From positions 62,001-126,000 of the forward strand of contig JAKOGH010000686.1 of assembly GCA_024811115.1 (NCBI GenBank): DNA of 64,000 nucleotides. The letters are read 5' to 3'. The notes beneath the pieces were generated by a model. The model was given only the letters and a program-made list of their open reading frames with translations. It was not told where the DNA came from and searched no databases. The position numbers and the translations under genes were made by a program. The stretch's first letter is position 1. Each line of letters starts with the position of its first letter. This stretch comes from Terana coerulea (lineage: Eukaryota; Basidiomycota; Agaricomycetes; Polyporales; Phanerochaetaceae). Shown here piece after piece: positions 22,947 through 36,254 of this stretch.

Positions 22947-23842
22947 CCTGATGGCTTCCATTCTTCAATCAAAGTACTGTTGTATCATCATTCCTTCTCG
23001 GGCTCGCATGTACCGTCGCCCGTCTGTCTATTCTCTCGCATTGACTCAGATACCAAAGATACCACGCACAATCCTGTTTCTGCTGTCGCTGTAGCACTTC
23101 TGTTTCTGTAGTACCTTTCCTTCGCAGGTCGCTCGGTTTGCGGTACTACTACCAGTCGACAACTTGTATCATGGTCAGAAATGTGATATTCTTCCTCGTA
23201 ACTTCTCGCGAGGCGTGAAGCTTCATGGACGGCTTACCAGGATAGGCTGTCGAGACATATCCTCCGAGGGCAAGCCTCGAGATGATCGACAGAACGACGC
23301 CACAAGCCCTTCGGCAAATGCCGAGAGAGCGAAACACGGTAAGTGAGCTTCTTCGTCCGGACCTGACCGACTTTCACCTACGCAATCGTCGTCCTTGCAG
23401 CAGGCCAGCATGTCTTTGAAATAACTGCGTCAGCATGTTAGCGACTCTGATGGGCTCAAGAGAGCTTGCTAGCAGGCGTAGGTTAGATGGGCATACCTGG
23501 TACTAGTACGTGTTTTCCTCGTATTACCGACGAACAAGTGGCATCTGAGTCGTTCCAGGAGCGAGTTGTAATGGCAGACCATATCGGTCATTTCCAAACC
23601 TCTACTATATTCAAGATAAACTCAATAGTTTCGTACATGCGCATCGCAAATTGACCTAACTTAGTCCTCGGAGACCTGTTGAAAACATTGGTACGACGCT
23701 ACTACTCCCTCGGCAAACACGCTCTAAACTACTTTCTCAGCGCGCTCTCCGTCCTTCCTATCTCTCCCATCCCTTCCTGGCCGTCAGGACATCACCACTT
23801 GGTCCATTTCCCGCAGAACCTCTCAGAAGCGGGAGGGCGCGA
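22947..23842. other. Intergenic, nothing recognised
   Basis: About 900 bp lie between the convergent PRPILKRQ gene and DUF6535 gene 2. Both 3' UTRs should fall here. I found no RNA gene or repeat. Confidence 0.45.
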
Positions 23843-26800
23843 CTATTCGTCTAACCTAGTTTCCGCCTCTCCACTGTTGCCTTCCGCCGCCCGCGTGCAT
23901 GCTGACGAGCCTGTCGCCAAGGGAAGACCAGCGTCCCGCGCTAAACGTACTGGAGAATCTGGCGATGTTGATATATCTTGTGCCTCGTCCCTTCCGCTGC
24001 CGCCGCCGTGAAACACGGTATAGGAAGTCTTTTCTATCTCGACACCAGAAGAACCTCTAGATGTGGCTGGCCTATGTCCACCTGCGGTTGCTATGCTGGT
24101 GCTAGCGTCGCCTGGATTAGTGATACCCTCCGGCTTCTTGAGAGTTGCAGCCTGAGAATGCAACATCTCGTTCAAATTGTCGTGGCCTATGCGAACCGAA
24201 CCTTTGCCGACGTAAGATTGGAGAGGATCGCGTTGGTACGACCCAGCATTGGAGATGGAAGAAGCAGACTCGGGTTTACTGTTCGGATCGATATTCTCGC
24301 CGCGTGCCTCCACCAGCTCTTGTGTGTTTCTGACAAATGGAGCGATGGCGAACGAAGGGACCCTGGCCCCCCGCGATGGTGTGCTGGGATCGTCGCTAGG
24401 CTTCGTTGGACCTTTCGAAGCCTCGGTGCCGTCGGCCTGTTTGTTCGATAACTCTCGCTGGCAGGTTCGCCGTAGACAAGCATCATACCGCGTAGCGTAC
24501 CCATAGTCAAAGCTCGAATCGTAGTCGGCGGGTTGGGCGCAGCTGTCTGAACTCCATTGACAACTGGGATGCATGCATTGGCCAAGCCGATGTGTAATCA
24601 CGAGAGCCTCGTGTAGCCACGACCAGGAGCGCTTGGCTGTGACCAGCAATCCTTGGTGATAGGAGTCCTCTATCGCGTGAAGGAGGTGAGTCAATTGCAA
24701 GAGCTCTTCTTTCATCCGCTCGTGGCTGATAGTAGAGTGTGACATCCAGTCGGCGTGGTCTCTGAGCGCATGAAGGCAACATTTTCCATCGGTTTGTGCT
24801 GTGTCAAATATCTTCAACGCATGATGTGAAGCATACGTCGCGAGCTGAGTCATCCGGTTCAAAATGAGTGGTTTGCAAGCGATACCCCGGCTAGTACATC
24901 TCTCGATCAATTCCTTGGTGGCTTCGACAAAGTGATACGCATCTTTCACGTCCCATTGGTTCAAATTGTGGTCGAAATGTTGGAAAATAAATGCTTCAAG
25001 GTCCTGAATTGACCCTTGTTCTCCGTCGTGCAAGACTGCAGGAAATGTCACTCAGATACAATCAATGCATACTAAAATTAAAGATGTACATACCGGAGAT
25101 ACGCCGCTGCCTTCCATCATTGCTGCTACGCAGCGGCCATCCACTCTTCAACGCGACGGAAAATGCGCATAATTCCAGGCTAGGACGCCATCTTCGCTCG
25201 CCTTCAAAGTGTCCCTCAGTCCCAATGCCAAGGGCAAGATTTATCACGTCTGCAAACAAGCGACTGCATGGGCCATCGCGGCGGCTTGGTCTCCATTGAT
25301 TGTCGTATTCCATGATTTCTTGAGCTGCGCAGAGTAGCTCGAGCAACCTACGGCAGGAAATACCGTCTTTTCTGGCAGGCGAAGCAATGATTCTCTTGAT
25401 TTCTGATGCCACTGTGTGAGCGATAAACGTTGTCCTCCATGGCCCGCCCGTTCTTAGTAAATATTTCAGGCGGCCTTCGGTCGCATTACGAGTGTAGGCA
25501 AGAATCTCGTGAGGAGGCGACTGATTAAACCGACATCCTACAGAAAGCCGCATCTCTGTGGCACCGTTGTCTGCGTTCAAGCCAGACCCGTTTGTTAACG
25601 TCAATTCAGGATGGCGTAGACGCAAATTCTCGGGCCCTTCGGCAGGTGAAGATCGATCCGTTATTGCTTTGATAATGCACCAAGTGGAGACCATTCTGTA
25701 ATCCTCTGCAGAGGCCCGACCTTCCACCGGGTCATGCTGTTCCGGGTGAATAGTGTTGATGCACTCCTCAATGTGCACCGCAACTCTAGGCTCCTGAGAA
25801 GCAGCTTGCACCCATGACAGTGCGCGAAAGAGCGTCGCCGTTTCGGAAATGTTCAATAAGAGTGCGTCTGCGCCTGTACTCCAGCGCATCGGAAGACCTT
25901 CCGGCGGGAGAAGATCACCGTCCGGTCCTAGTTCACAGTGCTCGCGTGCAAGCTCCAAGTGCGCCATTTCCAGTGCACTTTGAACCGTGCCATCCGGTCG
26001 GACAATCCTGGTAATGGTGAGGCTCTCACGATCCCGCTCTCTCCACTCCGTAAGTTTCCTCTTCGGCCAAGCAGTTCCCGTGGATGCCTGCTCCAAGGGA
26101 AGGTAAGTATACACTCGACACGGCTTTGCGTAACACAACACGCACGTCTTGCTGCCACCCGCGTGCCGGAAAAACCGACAGGGTGTCCGAGGTTTGCTCT
26201 GGGTCGGAGTTTCTGAAGCAAAATCGTGGCCGTACGCAGGTTTTGCGTATTTCCTGGAGATATGTTATAGCCCGTCGGCACCAATCTGCAAAGACCACAA
26301 AAGTCCAGGAAATGGGCGTCTTGTATGGGCATCGTCTCCGAAGGACGGGAAGGATTGTGGTCATGGACACGAGACTGAGGAACAGAACAGCGAAGACGGT
26401 GATGACTATCGCGACAATGGTGTCGAGCAGCCACAGCAGGATAACGACGCCGGCTAGAAAGAGAATCATTCCAAGCTCGAGGAGTGCGGGAACAGAGTTG
26501 ATCGTTGCGCCCACATTCCAGTCCTCCCAAGCCTCGATGCGCAGCTGTCGTACAATCACATTGTCTCGAGGCACGCCGAGCGGCAAGTTCCATCTCTTGT
26601 ACTCGCGCAGCCACTGTTTCGCGACAATGCCGAGGAATGCGGCGGCAAGGCTGAAGATTAGGCTGAGGAAGAAGAGGATGTTGATCCAAATGGCGGAGGT
26701 GGGAGGGGAGAATGGAGAAGGATCGAGGAGGGAATTGAGTGTAGAGCTCATGGCGGCTGTAGCCGTCGCGCGGAGCTGGGGTGAAATTCCGAGTGCGAGA

Positions 26801-27211
26801 AGTCGATTGGTTGTATTGGAGCCATCGGGCTGCAGCATGGGGTACGTTGCAACGACAAAGGCCGTGACGATGGCAGAGAACAAACCCGCCTCACCACGAC
26901 CATGAAGTATCAGTATTTTGCAATGAGGAGTCGCAAATACTTACAAAAACGAGCAGGGTATCGATGTCTTCTGCGAAGTCCTGGATCCAGCCTATGTCGT
27001 GCTTGAGCAAATGGTCCTCGATCGCGGCCCACCCGGAAAGAGTGCTCCTCTTTGCGCCCCTCTGCAGCAGCTCCTCCATCTCAGCCCGCCAAGCAGATGG
27101 CGCTTTATCCCCTGTAGCCTAAGCCAAAAGGAGACGAGGATGTGAGTTATTGGGAAGTACACACATGATGCAGCGACGAACAGACGAAGCTGGCTTTTGA
27201 GCCTGGTCCAT
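23843..27211 (-). CDS. DUF6535-type multi-pass membrane protein 2
   Basis: This is a second member of the same membrane family as 11095-13771. Exon 1 (27161-27211) codes MDQAQKPASSVRRCIMC. Introns at 27119-27160 and 26890-26944 lead into the DUF6535 domain: AGLFSAIVTAFVVATY, ILFFLSLIFSLAAAFLGIVAKQWLREY, and a long hydrophobic block (ELGMILFLAGVVILLWLLD and onward). A third intron is 25036-25093. The C-terminal half is soluble, with a Ser/Gly-rich tail ending GEAETRLDE. The frame changes once between about 26100 and 26150, before the block KLTEWRERDRESL. This is probably a single-base error or lesion. The function is unknown. The KQWLREY signature is shared with the first copy, but overall sequence is very different, so the two are not recent duplicates. 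Confidence 0.75.
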
Positions 27212-29269
27212 ATCCCAAGCCGTGAGGCTGAGTATCGTACGGTACGGGCGTAGGTCTCCGATGTACAGTAGCAGATGCTCCTGATGTAGTAGTCAAAGCC
27301 TGACTACGCGAAAGTAGAGGTTGCAAAGGCGGCGGCGGCGGCGGTAAGTATCAGCTCTATTAGGATGGGAAAAAGTCATGAAATTGGTACTATTCTTGCA
27401 GCATAGTCCCATGAAGTGGCATACATTACGGAATAAGACCAGATTGCCGTGCGCATCCGGCCAAAAAAATACCGCGAGAAGAGTATGCAGTGGTAACAAG
27501 AGACACGTTGCATACCGGCGCTAAACGTCTGGAACGGCTGCAACGGCGTTGTGGCGTCGATTTGTCATCATGCCCCCGCAACTCTGCATGCTCATGCTCT
27601 GGACCCATTAGCGAGCAATAAATCATTCTTTACATTCGATACCCAATTTAGAACGCAGCTTTGATTTCTTTGTCAGAGCTGGAGACTGACGTGCGCGGGC
27701 TAAGTTCGAGTCACCCACTGGAGAAACTACTCTCAAGATACTTACTTTGACAGCACGCTACTTGTAAATTTGCACCGACGATGACCCACATATTCGGCGC
27801 GACGAGGCTATTACAGACAGACCGACCCCCACGTCCTTTATTCCGGATGAAGCAACATGCCGTAGTATATCTTATTATCAAATATACAGACCCAATTGGC
27901 TGATATGGCTATATGGTGCGACTGCGAGAGTAGGTGCTCCTCAAAGAGCCCAGGGACATGTAGTATTTTATAGACCTCGGACAGGGAGAGCGTCTCGAGC
28001 GGAAGTTTCCAGCTCCGGTACTTGCGAGTTGCTCCTGCTTGCGAGGCTCGGCGACGATGGGTAGCGAGAGATGAGGTTTTCTTCAGACGGCGACGCATAT
28101 TCTGACGCCAGAGCCAGGGAGTCGCGGTCGGCTGGATGGACTCGGATATCATAAGATACAGCGTCTTGATCGGCTGCCGGCGGGAAGTTGACTTGGCGCG
28201 GCGACTGCACCACATCGTCGACATCCCGAAACTATACGTATTCAGACGCAGTGGTACGTGTATCCTCCTCCAGCTGCTGCACGTTACTCAGGCTCCCTCG
28301 GGAGGACCCAGGTTCGCCGGTATGCGTTGGGAGGGGAGGCGGATCGAAGAAGCTTGAAGACAGCTCCGGTAATATTGGTGCCATAATTCGCTGATTAGGT
28401 CCGCCGATATCTCATCGCCTTCCACCTGTCTCCTTGCCGTGTCATTCGCATCCGCAACCACCACCAGCAGCCCTGCAAGGAACTCGGAGCTACCCTCAAA
28501 GGAAAAGGGAGGCTTCTTGAACGCACCGTGGCTTTAAAACCTGAGGGCCTTGGCGCACATGAGTTTCAAAGTAAGCAGCCCCTCGCGCACGAAGCAGGCG
28601 GATGAGCGCACAAATTTGCAGCGGAAGACGAAACGTGTGAGGAGCTGAGCTTCTGGGGAGTTGCAGACGTAGCACCAAGCCGTTAAAAATAGTCGTCGCG
28701 GAAGAAGGGGAACATGCAGACGTGTGCAGACGGTAAACAAACCGGTGTAGGCGGTGGCAGTCAGGAAGGGAAAGGATGTGAGGGTAGGGCCGAAACCAGA
28801 AGCTTTCTCGGTCACCGCTGTTCTTGTGTCTGGCCCAAAAGAATTGGGTGAGAAACAGAGAAATAGATTTTTGGAACTCACCGGAATTCACATTGGGGCG
28901 TCATCCCCATACTCTGCATTAAGCAAGTCATCCAATTCGCTACGTGTGCATTACTACTCTGCTTCTACGCAATGGCACGAGTGCTTCTATCGGTGACACG
29001 AATGCTGGATTGTTTGGGTTATGAGTATGAGTATAAAGCTACGCATTTTGTTACCAGATGTACTTTCTAGAGAGTTAGCGTGTGTGTCTGAGTGCAAGTG
29101 AAGCCTCTAAAGCCTTCATAATCTCGTTTACGACTTGGAGGCGGCTGCACAGTGAAGCGTTCAGTACAACGCCGGAGCACCAAGAGACCATGCAAGAACG
29201 TACTCCTAAGCTGAAGCTAATGGTGCACTTAGACGTCATCCTCTGTGCTGACTCTATGCAGCAGATCGC
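27212..29269. other. Long interval with one possible gene remnant
   Basis: No gene is recognised. A GGC triplet run lies at 27329-27344. On the minus strand, 28384 to 27968 forms a Ser/Pro/Asp-rich frame (start MAPILPELSSSFFDPPPL, later FRDVDDVVQSPRQVNFPP) broken only by one TAG at 28232-28234, so it may be a decayed or mis-spliced exon. Further ORFs at 28496-28891 (-) resemble nothing I know. Confidence 0.35.
27329..27344. repeat. GGC triplet microsatellite
   Basis: A perfect run of GGC units, about five copies, lies in non-coding sequence just upstream of DUF6535 gene 2. Confidence 0.8.
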
Positions 29270-30215
29270 CAATCGACCACCTCGTGAGCTGAGGCAGATC
29301 GAATCGACGCGCCGTGGGTCGTTGGCTGCCGGTGAGTAGTCTAAGGGGGATAGATGTTGGGTTTCCGAGAACGGACGTAGGCAACAAGTAGCTCATATTG
29401 TGCCATTGCTAGCGGTCAGGGTTTGAGAGGGTATTGGCGGCATTATGCAGTCGGCGGAGGGTACGAAGAAGCCAGGAGACCGTTGAGGCGAGGCGGGAGA
29501 CCCAGTTTGGGATGCTGCTTAGTCAGCGTTGGGATTGATGCCTTGACGCGCCTGCTTGCGCGACGACATTCACGAACACCATCGCTTTGTCCGCGTGCTC
29601 CTTCCATTTTCTGCATTCCCGTCCAAATGCCGTCTCCCATAATATTGTTTCGTACCTCTCCGAGCTCCAGCGGTCGACCTTGCTCCTGCGCGTGTGGCTT
29701 ACAGACAAGTTTCTCATGCGGCTTCTGGCGGGTTTCTACTTATGCGACCGTCTCGTCGCGAACCTTGGCCCTCTCCCTACTCAGACAATTCGTCTTCCAC
29801 GCAAGTTGACGGATTAGCACTCGCAAACAATGATGTCAGCGGCCGGTCGGCTCGGCTTAACTCACCAGCTGGTCTGCATCTCGAATGGACAGCCGCAAAA
29901 TAACTCGAAGCCCTTGCCTGCCAAGTACCGGCACTTCCCACTGCCTGCCCGCTGCCTTGACATCACCACGCATATTCGCCGTCGATTCAAGTAGATTTGC
30001 ACAATTCAGCAGTCGCAGGCGTAGTGGACCACACCAAGCACTGTCGCGGTCTCAATCGTGAGCGGCTCAAAGCGACTTTTCCGGCCTCCTCCGTACATCC
30101 AGTTGGAGGGTCCGCTATAAGAAGTTGTACTGCACGGTATTGGATCGTAGAAGGTGCGGTGCGCTCGCATCTGCAAGTCGGCCAACCCTGGTTTCTTACA
30201 CTCTGCCAGATGCCC
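29270..30215 (+). repeat. Dispersed repeat R1, copy near 30 kb
   Basis: It matches 5770-6515 in inverted orientation, with an extra insertion-like stretch near 29330-29460. The similarity ends near 30215, around the block ACTTGCAGATGCGAGCGCAC (read on the minus strand). There is no open frame common to both copies and no gene inside. Confidence 0.75.
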
Positions 30216-32909
30216 CGCTCTTGTCGTGCTCAAGGACGAGCGGTCTTTTCTTATGCTAGTCCTCTGCCATTGAGCTCGCTGGATATTAATCTACGTTTCA
30301 AAGGTGCGTTGTGTGTTGAATCGGAGTGAGGTAGCAGTTTCTGACCGTATGGTAGATATAAGGCTCGCCGATACCCACGTTGAAAGCCCGACGAGAGCCA
30401 GCTTCTTGCCGCGCCTCCACAATGGTATGCTCTTGCACCAATCCACACATACGCACAGGATGTATTCAAGAATACGCATACTCTCTGAAAGACCGTCGGT
30501 CGCGGTGCCTCATTTGTGCAGCCCAACCCGGTGCTCCTCCCATTTCACGCCGACTGACACACCGTCGGCAGGCGAGTACACGAGGACCATACCACATATG
30601 CAACGGGATGGTATGTGCGATATTGCGACTTTCTGTCGCACCAGCGGGGCGCCCCGCTAATTCATATGAACATCGCAGCGCCGCCGCCGCCGTAGCTTTT
30701 CCTAGCGTTTGCCATATCCCAATATTGCCGGTACGTACTGGTGCTACACTCATGTTCAATTGAATCTGACGTCACGTGTTTTAGATCTGTGCCCGCAAGG
30801 CTTACAGTGATACAGCGGGATTATACGAGCTTACGATGGTATATGCGCAGACGCAAATATGGACAAGGACGCATGCGCGCACGAAAACCTAACGGCCATG
30901 TCAAGTCTATACACGGGATGCTGGCATCGCTATCGACGCCATCGGTACAACGACGCCGGATTGCTGGTCTATGGATGAAGTCTACATTCATCGGTCAAGA
31001 TGAGGGATGTGGAAGGGCTTACCCCGGATTGAACGAGAATGCAGACTTGGAAGTTACGATGCCGCGGCCTGCTACGAAGATGCGCGAAAGATAGCTGCAA
31101 CGCGACGAGTCTCAACGAAAATTTCTGCTCTGGACAACCGAGGAGCATGCGCTGCATCAATGTCGGGCCCACGGTCTTGCGTGTTGCATTATTCAGCGAG
31201 GACGATATTCATACCTTGCACGGCGTGGCTGTCTGTCGCACGAAAGACTCGGGGCTCACCGTTCTTCGATCACTTCCCATTCTGCCATGCTTCGCCCTCC
31301 GTTATCTCCCATGGAATAGGCCACATCTCCAGCCTTCTCCTTAGGGAAGGATGAGTTCTGACTTTCACTCTTAAGTCCTCCAGCGCTGATCCACTTTTAT
31401 TAATTTCGAAACAAGATGCGAGCCGTGCAAGACAGTTTGACGTCCGGGCATGGGGAACTATATAGTACGGAAGCACACGCAAGGAGATTTATTGGACTCA
31501 TACGTTAAGGTTGAGCACAGATGGACCGCACATCTTGTGGGGCGAAGTGGGAGGGAGCGGAGTAGGAGGTTGTGTGGCGTATTTTGTTTTTTCGGTGCGT
31601 TGGCAAGAATCGTATAGTGGGTTCGATACTTACGGCTTCTCATACAGGGCATTCTGCTCTTAATCGATGCATGTCACGAGGCTTTTCGAACCACGAAAGG
31701 CATAAGCCTCAGTTGAGATCGTCCAATGCACACTGCCCTTCGGGTACACCAAGAGGCCACCTGTGCCAAGTCAGAACCTTGCTGGGCGTGACAGCGCGAA
31801 CCCATCGCAGACAGCGCGACATGTTTTCGGTGCTCGTTCGACGGAACGAACCGTGAACAGGGTAGGTGTACTTGCACCACGCTAGCTATCTACTCTGCTA
31901 ATTTCTTACACAAATGCAGACATTCTTTCTATGGACGGCCGGCGAGAGGAGGCCAGACGGGCCAGCTGTAACGTCCCCGGAAGCTCGATATTTTGTTGTG
32001 AGTTATAGTACGCGCTCGCAGAGTTTGCGATAGCACCGAGTCTCCTGATGCTGTGAGTTCTGTCGCCTTGTCTTATTCACCGGATGGACCGTAAATCTCT
32101 GGGTTCGCACGGGCAGACACGCCTGTTAACTACGATGCAATGCACTGTTCTTCACCCATAACATGACACGGCAATGGTCCTGTATCGTCATACATTATTG
32201 CAGTGGTCACAGATCTCTATCTTTCGAGCGGTAACCTACTACGCTTGGATGGTCATACGGCCAACACGATGATGAACGCACGCAGGGGCCACGTTTACAC
32301 AAGTGACTGCACATTGAATTGGCTGTGCTGGCGCTTGTCTTCACTTCCTTACTCTACCGCCGTCCTTCACATTCGAACTCGTTATCCAGCATGATTAACA
32401 AAGCTCAAAGCATGTTCTAGCAACACTGTAAGATCTACTCATCTATCGTGATGCAATAACATCATTAAAACTTGTTGCTATATTACATAGGCTAGTTTGA
32501 ACGTCGGCGCATTGCTCTCGCATTGTACTCTTCATCCTGGAGCTCGAGTGCGGGTTTTCGGTACGCTTCATGCTGTTCCAACGCCATCACTTTACTCACC
32601 ACTGTGATGTCAGGACATCTTTGGTTTTGGTTGCTTCAAAGTTCAAACAGGTGTGCAATCTGCGTGGGAGTGACAATGCCGCCGTGCTAATTAATTATTC
32701 TACTCCAGGTGCAACCAGGTCGCGGGTCGCTGGACAGCGCGAGGGTTTCTGTCATCGAACTTGGTGCTCTTCATTGCGCAACACTTCGGTAAAACAAGGC
32801 ATCTTAGGTACGTCTATTAGCTCATTGGTGGTTCTGTCTACTCACGCACGCACGAACATCTTTTCAAGTTACTACTTGAATACAGCACATTGTGGAAAAT
32901 ATTCCTTCA
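30216..32909. other. Gene-poor interval before TPR-CHAT copy 2
   Basis: About 2.7 kb contain only short ORFs on both strands. A TGTAACGTCCCCGG stretch near 31969 resembles the one near 8252 and could mark the edge of an old LTR. Nothing else is recognised. Confidence 0.4.
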
Positions 32910-35900
32910 ATGTCACCCGAAGGGGACATCAACGATGTTGACAGACGGCGGCATGCACTAGCACTGTGCACTGCAAGCGACGACATGTATCCGCGGCGTC
33001 TCTGGGAACTGGCAGATGCACTTCATGACCGATTCATCGCAGACTCCTCAATGAAGGACTTCGAGGAGTGCGTCCAGCATTACCTCGAATTTCTCAACAT
33101 CTCTCCAACACCCACATACCCAACTCGAGCCTATGTGTTCCATAATCTGGCACTTGCACGTTATCTCTATTTCGAGCAAGTTGGCAGTATAGATCATCTC
33201 GAAGAATCCATCTTGAATGACCGTGCAGCTCTCACGTTGCGTCCGCCAGGGCACCTCTACCGCTCCACGTCACTGAACAACCTGGTGAACTCGCTTTGGA
33301 CTCGATACGAGCGGATGGGAAGCATGGAGGACATCAACGAAGCAATCCAGCACAACCATGCAGCTCTTGAGTTGCGTCCACCAGGGCACCCTGACCGCTC
33401 CATGTCACTGAACAACCTAGCCATCTCGCTTCAGAGTCGATGCGTGCGGATGGGAAGCATGGAGGACCTCGACGAAGCGATCCGGCACAAACATGCAGCC
33501 CTTGAGTTGCATCCACCAGGGCACCCCGACCGCTCCATGTCACTGCCATCTCGCTTAAGAGTCGATACGAGCGGATGGGAAGCATGGAAAACTTCGACGA
33601 AGCGATCCGGCACGAACATGCAGCTCTCGAGTTGTGTCTACCAGGGCATCCCGACCGCTCTTTGTCGCTGAACAACCTGGCCTGCTCGCTTTGGAGTCGA
33701 TATGAGCAGATGGGAAGCATGGAGGACCTCGACGAAGCAATCGGGCACGACCATACAGCTCTCGAGTTGCGTCCACCAGGGCACCCCGACCGCTCCATAT
33801 CACTGAGCAACCTGGCAAATTCGCTTCAGAGTCGATATGAGCGGATGGGAAGCATGGAGGACCTCGACGAAGCAATCCAGCATGGGCACGCAGCTCTCGA
33901 GCTGTGTCCACCAGGACATTCCAACCGCTCTTGGTCACTGAACAGTTTTGGGTAGCTCGCTGTGGAGTCGATACAAACGGACAGGATGCATGGAGGACAT
34001 CAACGAAGCAATCCGGCATAGCCGTGCTGCTCTCGAGTTACGTCCACCAGGGCACTCTAGCCGCTCCGCGGTGCTGAATGACCTGGCGGACTCGCTTCAG
34101 AGTCGATACGAGCGAACGGGAAACACAGAGGACCTAAACGAAGCAATTTCATACAGCCGTGCAGCGCTCGAGTTGCGTCCGCCAGGTCACCCCGGCCGGT
34201 CTTACTCGCTCAAGAAGCTGGGGATTTCACTTCAGAGCCGATATAGGCTGTTACATATGGTGCAAGACTTAGAAGAGTGTCTTTTGCTCCTTAAGCTCTC
34301 CGCCATTGTTCATGACAACACCAGTTCCATGTCTGTGCAGCTAGAATCAGCGTTCCTCTGGGCTGATACTGGACGCGCCAATCAAGGGCAGTGGTCGACA
34401 ATGGAGGCTTACCGGGCTGTCATAGGCTTACTAGAACACGCCCTCACCATTTCTCCAACTCTCGAGCTGCAACACCAAAGCGTACGCGGCGGTACATCGT
34501 ATTCTTTGGATGGCGCGTCGTATGCTATAGCGGAGAATCGACTGCCTGATGCAGTCGAGTTTCTTGAGCGAGGCCGTGCTCTACTATGGTCCCAGGCCCG
34601 TCGCCTCAGGTCGCCTCGAGATCAACTCGCGGACATCAGCAGGCCTGAGCTTCAGGCCGAGTTTGGCTCCCTCTGTCAGGTTCTCGAGCGTCTCAACACT
34701 TCGTCTGCGCGCCGCAACTTGGCAGACACCGCTGGCTCCACCAACGATGATATCTACGGCGATATGCTGCGAGAGAAGCGACGACTTGAAGCGGAAATGC
34801 AACGGCTGTTGGTGCAGATTCGCGGATGTCCCGGATTCAGCACCTTTCTCCTACCGCCTACGTTTGCAGAGCTACAATGTGCTGCTTCAGAGGGCCTGGT
34901 CATTATTGTCAACCACAACCGGTACCGCTCCGACGCACTGATAATTTTGCTAAATCACGACCCCATACCCATTCCTCTCAGCGACGCCTTTCATCGGGAG
35001 ACACTGGATCTATCGACAAATCTACTCAACGCTCGCGAGAAACTCCGCAGTCGACCTCAAGGATACTATGACGTGCTGAAAAATGGTCTGGCAATGCTCT
35101 GGGACCTCTTGGTTGGGCCGGTGGTTAACGTGTTGCAGTCGGAGGCCCTCAGTATCGCATGAGGGTCGCGTATCTGGTGGTGTCCTACATCCGTCGTCTG
35201 TGTGTGCCCTTCCTATCCACGCTGCTGGACCAACACCGGTACCGGAGACTCGTCATCTTGGCAAGGGTGAAATGATTTACCTTCCCGACTTGTACACCTC
35301 TTCGTATACTCCCACCCTCGCGGCTCTCATCCAGGCTCGCTTGAGCATTCAATCCGACTCCAGCTTCAAGCCAAAGATTGTCATGGAACTTTATGATGAT
35401 GAGCATCTGCTTCCTGAGGACGTCACCACGCAGCTGGAAAGTCATTCCTGGGTACACTTCACCTGCCACGGGTATTTGGAAGCAGGCGAGCCGTTCAAGT
35501 CCGGTTTCGAGCTATGCGGCGACAGGAACCTCACACTGTTGGACATTGTCAAGTCGAACTTGCCAAATGCCGAGTTCGCATTCCTTTCTGCGTGCCACAC
35601 CGCGGAGCAAGCGCCGGGCAGCGCGTCCGAGGAGGTCCTTCATCTCGCCGCCGCCATGCAGTTCGCGGGATTTCGTGGGGTGGTCGGGACGATGTGGGAG
35701 ATGATGGATGAGGACAGACCGGACATCGCGCGGTATTTCTACGAAGAGCTGTTTACCAATTTGAGCTCCGACCAGCACTCGCGGGTGCCGACTGTGTCGT
35801 TATTCAAGAATGCTGCGAAGGCCCTGTGCGAGGCGACGAAGAAGCTACGGAGGGACTTGAAGCGAATTGATCTTGAGCGATGGGCCAATTTCGTGCATAT

Positions 35901-35910
35901 TGGTGTGTAA
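32910..35910 (+). pseudogene. TPR-CHAT protein, copy 2 (pseudogene)
   Basis: The reading starts at MSPEGDINDVDRRR, matching the other copies. It continues with eight 45-residue TPR units (RYERMGSMEDLDEAI type), the FLERGRALLWSQARRLR linker and the CHAT domain with HFTCHG and LSACHT still visible. Lesions are of several kinds: a 10-nt deletion near 33546, an extra T near 33949, an in-frame TGA at 35160-35162 where the homologues have an Arg CGA codon, a 2-nt TG insertion near 35205, and loss of about 30 residues before the His motif. Because these are not just homopolymer slips, I regard this copy as a true pseudogene. It belongs to a separate subgroup from copies 1 and 3, by TPR wording (GSMED against RNIED). 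Confidence 0.85.
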
Positions 35911-36254
35911 GGATAATGTCTATGCAGCATCACTGGCATGCCCTTTCTGACCCCGTATACCCATGATTTTATCGTTCGACGACTGGAGCGAAACTGGTTA
36001 AAAATGAATCAATGATAACCATTACGATGCCTAAGGCCTAAGAGCTTGGTTTAAGTTACTAGCCTCGGGAGCTCGGCTCCTCAATTATTCGTTCATGTAA
36101 GTATCTCGGAGGTACCCACACCTCCCGGCGACACTGCTCTCGAGATACACCTGGTAGCAAGCATGCTCGCAGCGCGTCGTCATTAATGCTGTAGCTCTGC
36201 ATTGAAATATTATTAGCCGCCTTGCACGTAGATTCAGCAATAGCTGACACACCT
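35911..36254. other. Short intergenic stretch
   Basis: This interval of about 340 bp lies between the 3' ends of two convergent units. No feature is seen. Confidence 0.5.

Noticed and set aside
27690..27720. A GTTCGAGTC stretch that resembles a tRNA T-loop
   Set aside because: The flanks do not pair into a T-stem and no acceptor stem or anticodon arm can be drawn.
33334..34019. Repetitive minus-strand ORFs over TPR-CHAT copy 2
   Set aside because: They are antisense of TPR units, with the same cause as above.
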